Of a DNA stretch of 64,000 nt, positions 42,678-54,744 are shown one piece after another. Origin of the DNA: Harmothoe impar. Taxonomy: Eukaryota > Annelida > Polychaeta > Phyllodocida > Polynoidae. The notes under the pieces are model-generated. The model was given only the letters and a program-made list of their open reading frames with translations, was not told where the DNA came from and made no database searches. Where the stretch lies: positions 122,570,065 to 122,634,064 of the forward strand of contig OX381704.1 of assembly GCA_947462335.1 (NCBI GenBank). Reading direction: 5' to 3'. Position 1 is the first letter of the stretch, and each line of letters starts with the position of its first letter. The translations under genes and the position numbers were made by a program.

Positions 42678-43542
42678 GATTGTATCTGTGTGACACTTCT
42701 ATATCTAACATGTTTATTGGTATTGATAATGATTATTGTTAATGTAGTCCAGATGTATAGATGTGGGGATGATTCCAGAGTAATAAATAATGTATCATCT
42801 ACAGTTCAATACAACCCACTAGTTTGTTTTCTCTGATTTTACTAGATTAATGAAATGTTGTTATTCCCCTGTTCTCCTTTCTTTGACATCTTTTTACATT
42901 CTTGGGTCATTACTTTCTCAAATCCATCCTATGCACAACCATGTAATGTGTGATAAAGATTCCAACAACACAATGAATTTAATCAAAATACATGATCTTT
43001 AATATCTAAGTATCCAACAATCGAGGTAAGGTATACATGGCAGGAACATGCTCCTAAATGCGCATTTTCCTGCTATACAACTAAAGACAAAGGCTTAATT
43101 GCCTTTTATTATCTCCAATCATCAGGAAACTGCTGGTGTTTGTGTCAGACAACCTACTAGGTCATATATCCTTGCCAGGATAAATAAAAGAAATTACAAT
43201 ACAAAATATATGACGTCAATTGTGATTATATTGGTTATATCACTCAACTATCAATGTTATAGGAGTGTTAGCTGCATCATCACCACAGTTCAATTTCAGT
43301 TCAATTTCAGTTGTGTAGTTTCTGATGCATCAGATTTAAATCAGGTTCAACACCACTTTGTGTGTGACTTAGCCAACAGTTAGCCCAATGACATCATCTG
43401 AAATAGATAAACATTTATTATTGTTGATATTTGACATCTATTAAAACTATCCAAATACACATGATATATTACTAGTTATAAACCACACTAAATATATGAA
43501 TGTCTTAGGGCGCCAAATGGCTCCCTACTCCAGGGTTTATAC

Positions 43543-43609
43543 ATGTATACATACATACATACATACATACATACATACATACATACATACATACATACAT
43601 ACATACATA
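43543..43609. repeat. (ACAT)n microsatellite, right arm
   Basis: Longer counterpart of 39,620-39,664. It begins ACATGTATAC, a small variant, then pure ACATAC tetramers. The 24-bp difference shifts all mirror coordinates outward of this point. Confidence 0.95.
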
Positions 43610-43690
43610 GGGCTATGCTAAGTAAATATATATATATATTTATAATATTGATATCAATACGTTAGGTACATATTTAATTGGTAGTTAAAC

Positions 43691-44215
43691 TTACTTTTCT
43701 TTTGATTTCTTCTTAACATTTTCTTCATTTTTTTGTGCTTCAGCTCTTCTTAATTCCTCTTCTTTTGCCCTTTCTTTAGCAAAGCTGAGGAAATCATCTG
43801 CTCGCATCCTCTCTGCTTCTTTCATAGTGACCAGGAAAACAACCATTTCTTCCTTAGACATTGCAAATCTATCACTGTTTACTTGAGATATAAAGTAAAC
43901 AGTTGATTGCTCTAGTTTAACAACATGGTACTTCTTCAGTTTCACTCTCTCAAAAAGATGTGCAGAGCATTCATACAAACGAGCTATATCTTCAGACTTG
44001 TTGATTAAGTCCTTCCATGTGGCCAAACAAAGATAATTCTCTCTTCCATTGTTGTTGAATATCACATGCACACCACTGCCTTCTTTTTGCACAATATGAA
44101 GTCTAAGAGATGAAGATAGTTTATATTCAAACCTTATCTCTTCAGCATGGAGTTCATTTTCTGCACATGGCCACACCTTGATAGTAAGCTTAATACCTGG
44201 ACCAGATGACGCCAT
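43691..44215 (-). CDS. 174-aa protein, possible PC4-like, right arm
   Basis: Mirror of 39,013-39,537. It is intact and differs from its twin by one residue (G in place of V near residue 48). The mirrored candidate intron is 43,398-43,694, and splicing again leaves the protein unchanged. The mirrored TATA box lies at about 44,270. See the left copy for domain discussion. Confidence 0.65.
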   Translation of the reverse strand: MASSGPGIKLTIKVWPCAENELHAEEIRFEYKLSSSLRLHIVQKEGSGVHVIFNNNGRENYLCLATWKDLINKSEDIARLYECSAHLFERVKLKKYHVVKLEQSTVYFISQVNSDRFAMSKEEMVVFLVTMKEAERMRADDFLSFAKERAKEEELRRAEAQKNEENVKKKSKEK

Positions 44216-44428
44216 TGTGAATCACAGTGCAGATGAGGAGGCTATGAACTAAATCTAAGATGTCTGAGTTTTATAGCTATACAACATATGTATCCAGAGT
44301 CATGGCAAGTGTAGACTTATACAAGGGTCAAACTGAAGTAGCTATATAGTTATAAACAACTTCACTACATACTAGATTATCAGGTCGTAGGATTGCAGTG
44401 AAGGATGTATCTCTGGTCATCTGTTTAG

Positions 44429-45001
44429 TTACTTACTCCACCCATGAAACGCCCATAACCACTCCATATCAGTCATGAATGTGGTAGAATATTCACACAT
44501 AAGTTTCAAAGTGGTTCTAAAATCACTTTTTGACTCAATTGAGTGACATTTAAAAGATTTTAAATTGGCGTGTTCTCCAGCTTGGAGTAGTTCAGCATAC
44601 TCTTTTGTATTAATCACATTTACTAAACAACCATCCTCTGGGTTGTGTACATTCCCACCGCCATGTAAAACCAATGACATCGACTTTGATGTCTCATTCT
44701 GATCATTATGCCATTCCACAGCAAAATAATCTACATTGCTATTCATCATACAAGTAATAGAATGTAAACTGGATGCAAATCGATATAATTCCTCAGAAAT
44801 TATATTCATTTCTCCTCCATCCCATATTGACTTTACTTCATCCATCAGATCAGACTTTAATACAAATGTGATCAACTTAGTACTATCATAAGAAAATACG
44901 TTATTTTCTGGTACGTAATCTCCTTCCAAACAATCCATTCCATCATCTGTAGCATCTTCTAGTATTAGTAATAATTCTCCATCTCCTGTAAAGTCACCCA
45001 T
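44429..45001 (-). CDS. orphan acidic protein, 190 aa, right arm
   Basis: Mirror of 38,227-38,799. Intact, with K in place of E in the segment after GEHANL. Function unknown; see the left copy. Both copies keep an open frame, so neither has yet decayed. Confidence 0.65.
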   Translation of the reverse strand: MGDFTGDGELLLILEDATDDGMDCLEGDYVPENNVFSYDSTKLITFVLKSDLMDEVKSIWDGGEMNIISEELYRFASSLHSITCMMNSNVDYFAVEWHNDQNETSKSMSLVLHGGGNVHNPEDGCLVNVINTKEYAELLQAGEHANLKSFKCHSIESKSDFRTTLKLMCEYSTTFMTDMEWLWAFHGWSK

Positions 45002-45566
45002 TATCCTATGATGTTCAAAATAGTTTTTCTTTCATTTTCGGACAGCAACAATAGCACTGGAGGGCAAGCCAGATGTAAATGGTTGAGCCATAATCAATAA
45101 TCATTATACCATTTATCACCATCACTGTCCTCTGTGACCGGCATTTTAGAACACATTCAGTGTCTAATATGGTCCATATGATATACATATGATGCATGTG
45201 CTCATACAACTCACAGTTCTGGGTTACTTAACACAATGGTGAGTGCTTATTATGAAACATGAAGAGTTATTGTGTAGGGTGTGTGTTTGCATGTGGGTTA
45301 ACAAGTGTGTTTGAATAACCGATTTACTACACTCAGACAAAACTAATTAAAATGATGTATTGATTCATCCTTGCAGTGTACTTGATACCAAATGTGGTTG
45401 GTGTTCTCAATTTGTCATGGTCTATTCAATCCGCCTGATGTGGTTGAGGATTACACCAACACTTCCACCACCCCTCTCCAGTAGGTGATAACTTGAGCTA
45501 AAAATCTGCTGAATGACCCCATCAGAAATAATTGATTATTGTGAGTGGGATTGAGAGGTACTCCTA

Positions 45567-45945
45567 CTACTCATATAGTATGTCCATTGCAACGGCCTTG
45601 ATGCTTTTCCATCCCACACTGGTAGGGAAGCTCGTGCCATACTGCAAGCACTTCTTATTCTGGAACTGGAAATTGAAACACCTCTGTAGTGGTGGAGACT
45701 TGAAAAAATATTCAAGTGATTCAAATACATAAATGTTTAGTAGGGAATCAATGATATAATGATATACACATTTTTCAACTATTACATATTTGAATACTCA
45801 GATTAATGTGGATGTTTGTTCTAATATTCTACCTATATATACTAAAAATGTCGCAACTTACTGGATCTCCATTCTCAACAGGTCCTACTGAGAAACTGGT
45901 CTGGTCTACATCCATTGTTGGAAGTATTTCAATCAGTAAAGCCAT
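45567..45945 (-). CDS. candidate two-exon small gene, right arm
   Basis: Mirror of 37,283-37,661. Exon 1 is 45,862-45,945 and exon 2 is 45,567-45,683, with the same donor and acceptor. Same caveats as the left copy. Confidence 0.3.
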
Positions 45946-46666
45946 TTATGTTTCAGGACTAATTAGCTCCAAGTACAATTGAGTGACGCGATCGGTAAAT
46001 ATGTTAATCCAATCAACAAGAGCTGTGATTCATGTATAGTGTCTGCTCCAGTGTACAAGTGATAATACCCTAAGAGGTCTGTGATCTTCTCAAATGCCAG
46101 CTGTGTTATGAGCTCAACTCCCATGTGCATAGGTTAAGAGCATCTCCCCCCCCCCCCCCACCTTACAACCCCGTCTCAATGGGCTGTTCCATTTAACTCC
46201 CTCCACCCCATTATAATCATCACAGTGGAAACTTCCATCAGAGAACAATAGAAAATGACAGAGGAAATATCTGTTATCAATTCAACATGGCCAACATTTT
46301 ACAGTCAATTAAGTATATTGGTACTCTTCTAATTTCCCTTAATAAATAGATTTTTGAAAGAGTTGTTCAGGATGTGTTGAAATGCATAGAACTTGAAAAT
46401 CAGAAAATTAGTAAGGGATTGACCTTTTTCTTTTTTTAAAGAATTTACATCCCTAGTATGATTACCCAGATACCTAGTCAGATGACTGAGAAAAAAGCAA
46501 ACTTAAATTCTTTTGACTAGTGTTCAAAATAGCTAGAAACAGGACACACATGTGCAGGAAATCCAGTAAGTCTCTGCAGATAATCATCATGTCCCAAATG
46601 GGCAGTTTGTGTGCATAAATGTCATGAAAACTTAATGTCCCCAAACACTAGTAACTTTCAAACCCA
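45946..46666. other. right-arm single-copy block, no gene
   Basis: Mirror of 36,561-37,282, including a C-run of about 13 at 46,146-46,159. No credible frame. Confidence 0.4.
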
Positions 46667-49600
46667 TCTCTCTATATCCCTATGCTTACCTCACTATCTG
46701 CCTACCTCTATGGACTTGTCTTACTATCTACATACCTCTCTATCTGCCTACAGTTGGACAGCCTACCACCTTATCTGGCTACATCTGTCCCCTTTAAGTT
46801 TTCTATATGTCTTCCACTGTTTCCACCTACATCCCTATCTGTCTACCTCTCTTTCTGCCTCCCTATTTACTTTCTACCTTTCTATTTGTCTATCTTTCTA
46901 TTTGCTGATCTATTTATTTATTCTGAGATCATCCCCCTATCTACCTACCTGCCTACCTCTTTATCTACCTCCCTTTCTCTATCTGCCTAGCTCCATATCT
47001 GCTTACCTCCCTGTCTGCCTCCCTTCCTGCCTCTCTATCTGCCTACATCCCTTTCTATATGCCTACCTCCCTATCTCCCCCCTTCATAGCTCTCTACTTG
47101 CCTACCTGTCTATTTCTCTCTCTGCCTATTTCCCTAAATGCCTACCTCTCTATCTGCTTACCTCTCTATATTTACCTAGCTCCCTATCTGCCTACCTTCC
47201 TACCTCTCAATCTGCATATTTCTCAATCTGCCTACCTTCCTATATGTTCCTCTTCCTACCTCTCTTTGTGTCTACCTGCCTATTTCTCTATATGCCTACC
47301 TCACTATATGCCTACCTGCCTATTTCTCTATCTGACTATTTCTCTATATGCTTACCTCTCTAACTGGATAGCTCCCTATCTGCCTACCTCCCTCTCTATA
47401 TCTGCCTACTCCCTATCTGCCTATCTTCATACCTCTCTATATGGTGTCTGCATAATTCTCAATCTACACACCTCCCTATCTGCCTACCTTCCTACCTCTC
47501 TGTCTGCCTAATTCTCTATATGTCTACCTCTCTATCTGCATACCTCTCTATCTGCACATCTCCCTCTCTTTATTTGCCTAGCTCTATCTGCCTACCTTCC
47601 TACCTATTTATCTGCCTATTTCTCTATATGCCTATCTTCCTACCTATCTGTCTGCCTATTTCTCTATATGCCTACCTCCCTATCTGCCTGCCTTCCTGCC
47701 TCTCTACCTACCTCCCTCTCCAGCTGCCTACATTCCTATCTGCCTATTCCCTATTTATCTATATGCATACCTCCCTATCTGCCTACTTTCCTACCTATCT
47801 GCCTACCTCCCTACCTGTCTACATCCCTGTCTGCCTATCTTCCTACCTCTCTCTATGCCTATTTCTCTATATGCCTACCTCCCTATCTGCCTGCCTTCCT
47901 GTCTCTCTACCTACCTCCCTCTCTCTCTGCCTACATCCCTATCTGCCTATTTCCTATTTATCTATATGCATACCTCCCTATCTGCCTACCTTCCTACCTA
48001 TCTGCCTACCTCCCTACCTGTCTACATCCCTGTCTGCCTACCTTCCTACCTCTCTCTATGCCTATTTCTCTATCTGCCTACTCCCTATCTGCCCATCTTC
48101 CTGTCTCTCTATATGTCTATTTCTCTATATGCCTACCTTCCTACCTCTTTCTCTTCATATTCTCTATCTGCCTACCTCTCTATCAGCATACCTCTCTATC
48201 TGCCATCTTCCAAACTCTCTATATGCCCATTTCTCTATCTGCCTACTCCCTATCTGCATATCTCTCTACATGTTCACCTCATTATACATGTGCCTACCCC
48301 TCTCTGTCTGCCTATCTTCTCATTTCTCTGCATGAAAACCTTTCTTACAGCACAAAACTGATTTTACAATACTGTTTATAATATATATATGCAGTATGTC
48401 TTATGGAGAGATTATTCTGTATCTCCTTTTGCTTGGATGTCTTAAGAGTCGATAGACAAGGAGTCTGTTATGAGGAAACCAAAAGATGTAGGGCTCCATC
48501 CCTGTGTTTTTGATACCACACCCTCAGTCAGTAAGCAGGTCGCACATGTGCAGGAAATCAAAATAACCGCTCTGTCCCTGCAGATAAACAAATGTGACCC
48601 AGCAGGGTAGTTTACTTTACGTGACCCCTAACATCGACGTAACTGTAACTGTGTCCCCAAACAGTGACAGCTTTCAAACCACCTATACTGCTTGAGGTGT
48701 ATTTTCAACTGGGTGCCTATGATCAAATGAACTATAACCACACAGTTTCTTTAAAATGGCAGTTGGAGTATGGAGGCTGCTTGACAATTAGCATTGTTAG
48801 TGGAAAGTGTAAGTGGTGTTCATCCCCAGTTACAATATCTTAACCCTTTAAGGATGGCATAATGCATTAATGCATCATGTCCTTGATCATCATGGTGCTT
48901 GAATGCAGTCCTGATCGCAGTGCATTAAACTCATTTATAAAGCATTTGTCAACACAATGCATTATCCAATCCTAGATCTGCCTGCCTACCTTCCTACCCC
49001 CTATCTGCCTACCTCCCTATCTACCTTTTTATCAGCCTACCTCCTTCTCTCTATCTGCATACTTCCCTATCTGCTTACCTCCCTCTCTCTATCTGCCTAC
49101 CTCCCTATCTGCCTACCTGCCTATCTTCCTACCTTTCTCTTTGCCTATTGATCTATATGCACACCTCCCTAGCTACCTATTTCCCTTTATATGCCTACCT
49201 TCCTACCAATCTATCTGCCTACCTCCCTATCTGCCTACCTTTCTATCTCTTTACATACCCCCCTCTATCTGCTACCTCCCTATCTGCCTACCTCCCTATC
49301 TTCCTACCTTTCTATTTTACCTATTTATCTATATGCATACCTCCCTCTCTGCCTACCTTCCTATCTCTACCTACCTCCCTCCCTCTCTATCTGCTACATC
49401 CCTATCTGCCTACCTGCCTATCTCCCGACCTTTCTATTTGCCTATTTATCTATATATGCATACCTCCCTATATACCTACCATCCTACCTCTTTATCTGCC
49501 CACTCCCCTCTCTCTTCCTACCTCCCTACCTGTCTACATCCCTGTCTGTCTACCTTTCTATCCCTCTATCTGCACATTTCTCTGTATGCTTACCTCCCTA

Positions 49601-50717
49601 TCTGCTTACCTCCCTCTCTCTATCTGCCTACCTCCCCATCTGCCTACCTTCCTCCATATCTGCCTACATTCCTATCTCTCTATCCGCCTACTTCTCTATC
49701 TGCCTACCTCCCTATCTGTCTACTTTCTTACCTCCCCATTTCTCTATGTACCTACCACTTAGCTGCCTACCTTCCTATCTGTCCAGCTGCCTACCTCTCT
49801 ATCTCCCTATTTTTCTCTCTCTATCTTCCTACCTCTCTCATATACCTAGTTCTGCCTCTACTTATCAATTGACTTAGCTCTCTATGCATCTAGCTCTTTA
49901 TGTTTTTCAGTAAAGCAAGGGGTAAGAGAGAAGCAAGAGTGCAAAACATTTGATTCAAAACTGAAATTACAGCAATTATCTACCTACTTTCCCCCTCTCA
50001 CTAGCTACCTCCCTATCTGCCTTCCTTTCTATCTGCCCATTTCTTTATATATGCCTACATCCCTATTTGTCTCCCTTCCTGCCTCTTTATCAGCCTACTT
50101 CCCTTTCTCTATCTGCACACCTCTGTATCTACATACCTCCTTATCTGCCTACCTTCCTACCTCTTTATCTGCCTACCCCCCTCTCTCTTTGCCTACCTAC
50201 CTCACTACCTGCCTACATCCCCCTCTACCTACATTTATGCCTCTCTATCTGCCTATTTCTCTACATGCCTACCTCCCTATCTGCCTACCTTTGTATCTGC
50301 CTCCCTTCCTATCTCTTTATCAGCCTCCGTCCTTCTCTCTATCTGCCTACCTCCCTATCTGCCTACCTCCCTCTCTCTATCTACCTACCTCCTTATCTGC
50401 TTATCTCCCTCGCTCTATCTGCCTACCTCCCTATCTGCCTACCTTCCTATTTCTCTATATACGTACTGTTTATCTGCCTACCTACATGCCTACCTGTCCA
50501 CCTGCCTACCTCTCTATATGCCTATTTCTCTCTCTGCCTACCTGCCTATCTGCTTACCTTGCAAACTCTTTATCTGCTTACATCTCTATCTGGTTATCTC
50601 TCTATCTTTCTACCTCTCCCTTCACGAGTTCATCTACCTACTTCTGTATCAGCCTGGTTATCAATCAACCTAGCTCTCTATCTATCTAGCCCTTTACCTA
50701 CCTACCTCATCCTCCCA
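46667..50717. repeat. right-arm tetranucleotide-based repeat, uninterrupted
   Basis: Complement of the left-arm repeat: words such as CTGCCTACCTCCCTATCTGC. Single-copy blocks at about 48,335-48,970 and 49,895-49,985 mirror those on the left. The LINE is absent. Plus-strand YLPTSLSAYLP frames are artefacts. Confidence 0.9.
47343..47346. other. empty LINE target site
   Basis: TCTA (TAGA on the minus strand) occurs once, in the mirror of the LINE insertion point. The uninterrupted sequence here gives the pre-insertion state of the left arm. Confidence 0.85.
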
Positions 50718-53700
50718 CTCTGTTGGTCTAGTATTCTATACCATGAATATAACCTGCAAACAGCATTCAAACCTGCTAGCTACAATTCAAACTACATACA
50801 TGTCAACTGACTTCCCACCAAAACTCAACTGACAACAGGTCAACTGGGTGCACTGGCTGACTGCCCCATTGTTTTGAACTTACCACCAGACATAACACCC
50901 ACTACCTACATTCTGTTAGTCTGACCATATGAGCTGCATTCAGTTGAGTCTTGAGCAGTTGCTAAAGGTGGAGCAAATGTCACTCTTGTCTAAGGTACAG
51001 AGTCCAAGATGAAGTGGCTAGTGGTAGGTGTTATGTGTGTTATTAATTTTAAGCAATGTGTCAGAGAATCAATGCACCTAGTTGACTTAGTCTGTTGAGT
51101 TTTGGGCGGGAAGTTAACAATACACTTATATACTTATTATGTATTTGTGATATGGTGCTTCATGTATGCATACATATGTTTGTGAGGATTAAAGTTGGTT
51201 GGAGTCTAATTAAGGGAGTAATCAAGATTAGGTGTATGCTATTGCTTATACAATGGAGAATCCAAGATGGCTGTCTCCAAGGCCAAGTGCCAGCACCCCA
51301 ATAGCTGACTCATATCTGTTTTGGAACAGTTGACTTACATTTAGTTTGAACAGTTTTATAGGGTGATTTGCATTCAGTTGAGTTTTGGGCAGTAAGTTGA
51401 TAATGAAATATATGTCAGTCTTGTTTAGGGTATACAGTCTGAGATGACAGTGGCTAGTGGAAGGTGGTATGTCTAATTAGGTTGTTCAAATAATGGGGCA
51501 GACAATCAATGCACCTAGTTGATTTGTTGTCTGTTGAATTTTGGTGGGAAGTCATGCTATCATAGTTTGGTAAAGGGAAGGAGACGAATAATGTGAATGT
51601 GGCTTTGATTGCTATATTTATGTGTTGTGAAACTGCTGAGATCGAAATATGCAAATAAATTTTAAAAAGATTCAAATAAATGAAAATTATCCAAAATCAT
51701 CCAAATTTTAGCCTCAAACTATAGCATATATATTCTAATTCTTGCATATTCAGCTGCCATAAGTTTTTTCCAACACATACCAATAGAGACCATAGTCTCT
51801 CTAGTTCTTTCTAAATTCTTCCTATAACTAAGCTATGACAGTATGTCAACTGACTTGCCGCCAAAACCCAACTGACAATAGGTCACCTAGGTGCATTAGT
51901 TGTTGGCCCCATTGTTTGAATAATCCACCAGACATAACAACTACAACTAGTCAATTCCACCCTGGGTTCTGTTCCATATAATAAGGGTAACATATACTTT
52001 ATCCATAGCAACTTCCTAATAGAATTCTATTCATGTACATAATTGTTTTGCAAACATACATGCCATCATTCCAGCCAAAACTTAACTGACTAAAGGTCAC
52101 CCAGTCACACCATTCAAACAGAATGTAGGTCAACTGCTCCAAAATATATGTAAGTCCTATATGTAGGTTGGGGTGGTGGCACCCAGCACTGCATGCAGCC
52201 ATCTTGGATTCTCTACCATAGACATAAGTATCATACTTTAATTTCTAATTACTCCCTTAATTGAACTTGAATTAACTTTGATTCTCAAATACATTTGTAT
52301 ACGCACATGAAGCAACATAACTCAAAATCATAAGTAATTCCATTCAACCTATTCTTTTCTTTCAACATTTCAGCATATACTGACACTAGCGGAATGTCAG
52401 CCAAAATCATCCCACTTTCACTCTCAAACTACACTATTTATATTTTTGATTCAACTTATATTACATATTCAGACACCTTAAGGCTTAAAATTGATCAGAA
52501 ATATATACATAGCAATCAAAAACATATTCACTGTACTGGTCTCTAAATCCCTTCTTTAACCAAACTATGACAGCATGTCAACTGACTTCCCGCCAAAACT
52601 TAACTGACAACAGGTCAGCTAGGTGCAGTTGTTGTCTGCCCCATCGTTTGAATAATCCACCAGACATAACAACTGCAACTGGGTACTTCCATCTTAGATT
52701 CTGTACTATAGAGAGGAGCAACATATTATAACTTTCTAGATATAATTCTATTCAACTATATTATTGTTTTGGACGCCAAATACATGCTTATACAGCATAC
52801 ATTGAAATGCATACATTGAATCTTGAATTACTCCCATAATTGGATTCCAATCAGCCTTAATATCACATACTTATGCATCTAGACATAAAGCAGAAAACAT
52901 ATCTTAAAGCAATCAGTAATTCCCTTTAACTAACCAATGCTAGCTCTTGTTTTATCATTTCACGATCCACAGAGTACAGCTGAAAATCACCCCAAATCAT
53001 TCCACCTCTACACCCCAACTTCATCATTTATACTTTAATTCCTTCAACTGTTATTGCATCTTCAGATTTCTTAACTTCTCCCCAACAAGTACATGCAAAG
53101 ATCAAAAGCATATTCATAGTATCTGTAAACCTTTCCCTTAACCAAACTCTGACAGCATGGCAACTGACTTCCCGCTCAAAACTCAACTGACAACAGGTCA
53201 GCTAGGTGCAGTGGTTGTTTGCCCCATTATTTGAATTATCCACCAGACATAACAACTCCCCCCGGATACTGTCATCTTGGTTTCTCTACCATAGAAAGGA
53301 GTAACATATATTTCTTATCTTCAATAAGTAATTAAATTGAATTTTATTTCATTGTTGTTTTGTAAGCTACAAGTATGCCAACAGACTTTCCACCAAAACT
53401 CACTTAGCCACATCTTTCAAACGGAATATAGGTCAACTGTTTTAAAACAGATGTAGGTCAACTGGTTGGGGTGCCGGCACCTAGCACTGGTGGCAGCCAT
53501 GTTGCATTCTCCTCCATACACAAAAGTATCATACACTCAATCTTTAATTACTCCCCCAGTTAAACTCCATTCAACATTGTTTTGCAAGTCACATGTATGC
53601 CATCAGATGAGCCACGATTACCCAACTGAATTCAAGTCACCCAGCCACACCATTCAAGTGAAATGTAGGTCAACCGCTCCAGACCAGATGTAGGTCAACC

Positions 53701-54126
53701 GGTTGGGTGCCGGCACCCAGCACTGAGGGCGGCCATCTTGGATTCTCCACACTCTACAATATTGAGTCTTTAATTACTCCCTTAATTGATCTCCAATCCT
53801 CCTTAAATCTCACATACACATGTATCTTCACATAAGGCATGTTATCACAAAGAATCAAGTAATTCCTTTCAGCCAATCCAACCATACCTCTTCTTTTAAC
53901 ATTTCACCATCTACTGACACTAGGTGAACATCATGGAAAATCTTCCAATAACCACCTTCTAACTACTCCATTTATATTTCCATTACTTTGACTTTTATTG
54001 CATATTCAGACACCTTAGCATATTTCCAATTCATACATGTAAGAATCAAAACCATATTCATTATGGTTCTATCTAAAAATTCTTCATTTAACCAAAGTAT
54101 GACATTGACCCTCACTACTAACTACT
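50718..54126. repeat. right subterminal repeats of the element
   Basis: Mirror of 23,128-26,535, with the same diverged landmarks in opposite orientation and the same internal inversion near 51,680. It ends CCCTCACTACTAACTACT. One 1-bp indel relative to the left arm lies between about 51,680 and 52,000. Confidence 0.75.
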
Positions 54127-54132
54127 AAGGCT
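54127..54132 (+). repeat. target-site duplication, right (AAGGCT)
   Basis: Direct copy of 23,122-23,127, immediately outside the right terminus. Confidence 0.8.
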
Positions 54133-54744
54133 AAGCTATATCACTAAAAAGAGGTATTACTCAGTCCTGTTGGTTAAAAAAAACTAGTTTTTTTCTAGTA
54201 ACCTCTTCAGGTGAAATACATTTACAAACAAACAATCATATAGGCCTACTTCTTCATGCTACCCTCGGGAACAACTTTCTCTACACATTTACATTGTGAC
54301 TCTCATTTCTACCATGTAATATAACGTGTGTCTACAACATCTGCCAGATACTCACACAAGTAAATATAGTCATTCACAGGACAATGATAAAAAAAGAAAT
54401 GCTCCAAGTATATAAATAAGTGCCCTCTGACCGGTTAAAATGTGGGTGACAATATGAGTACAAGCATGGCTCTTCTTACTAGAGCCACATTGTCCATACC
54501 CTTATGTTGAACCTTGCAAGCTTCACATCATATGTACAACAGTGTATTGGACTGCACCATAATGTCGAACTAGAATAGAGTGCAACATTACTAATGCCGT
54601 GTTGCTCTATGGACACTTAACATACACATCGTCAGGATTTAGAGACTAAATATTTATAAGATGGAAAATTATACAGCACTTTTTGTGGAGTAAATTGAAT
54701 CCCCACGATTAATGATTTTTGCTGCATAAAACCAACATAAACAT
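54133..54744. other. host flank right of the element, no gene
   Basis: AT-rich single-copy DNA with no supported gene. Confidence 0.4.

Larger units (their letters stand above)
23128..54126. mobile_element. 31-kb palindromic transposable element
   Basis: Two near-identical arms in inverted orientation meet at a 17-base non-palindromic spacer (41,594-41,610). The left arm is 23,128-41,593 including a later 5.97-kb LINE; the right arm is 41,611-54,126 (12.5 kb). Mirror coordinates sum to 83,204 near the axis, 83,228 beyond a microsatellite that is six tetramers longer on the right, and about 77,253 beyond the LINE. I saw only a handful of single-base differences. The ends read AGTAGTTAGTAGTGAGGG inward from both sides, and AAGGCT flanks them directly. 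Each arm holds subterminal repeats, a long GGTAGGCAGATA-type repeat and a gene cluster. A 6-bp target duplication and 5'-AG termini are reported hallmarks of Polinton/Maverick elements. However, no protein-primed polymerase, integrase, protease, ATPase or capsid gene is seen, so family assignment is tentative. Confidence 0.8.

Noticed and set aside
23128..54126. Palindrome as a long-read fold-back or haplotype misassembly
   Set aside because: Considered seriously. Direct AAGGCT repeats exactly at the outer ends, a LINE with target duplication in one arm only, and a 24-bp microsatellite difference are better explained by a real element. It is not excluded without reads.
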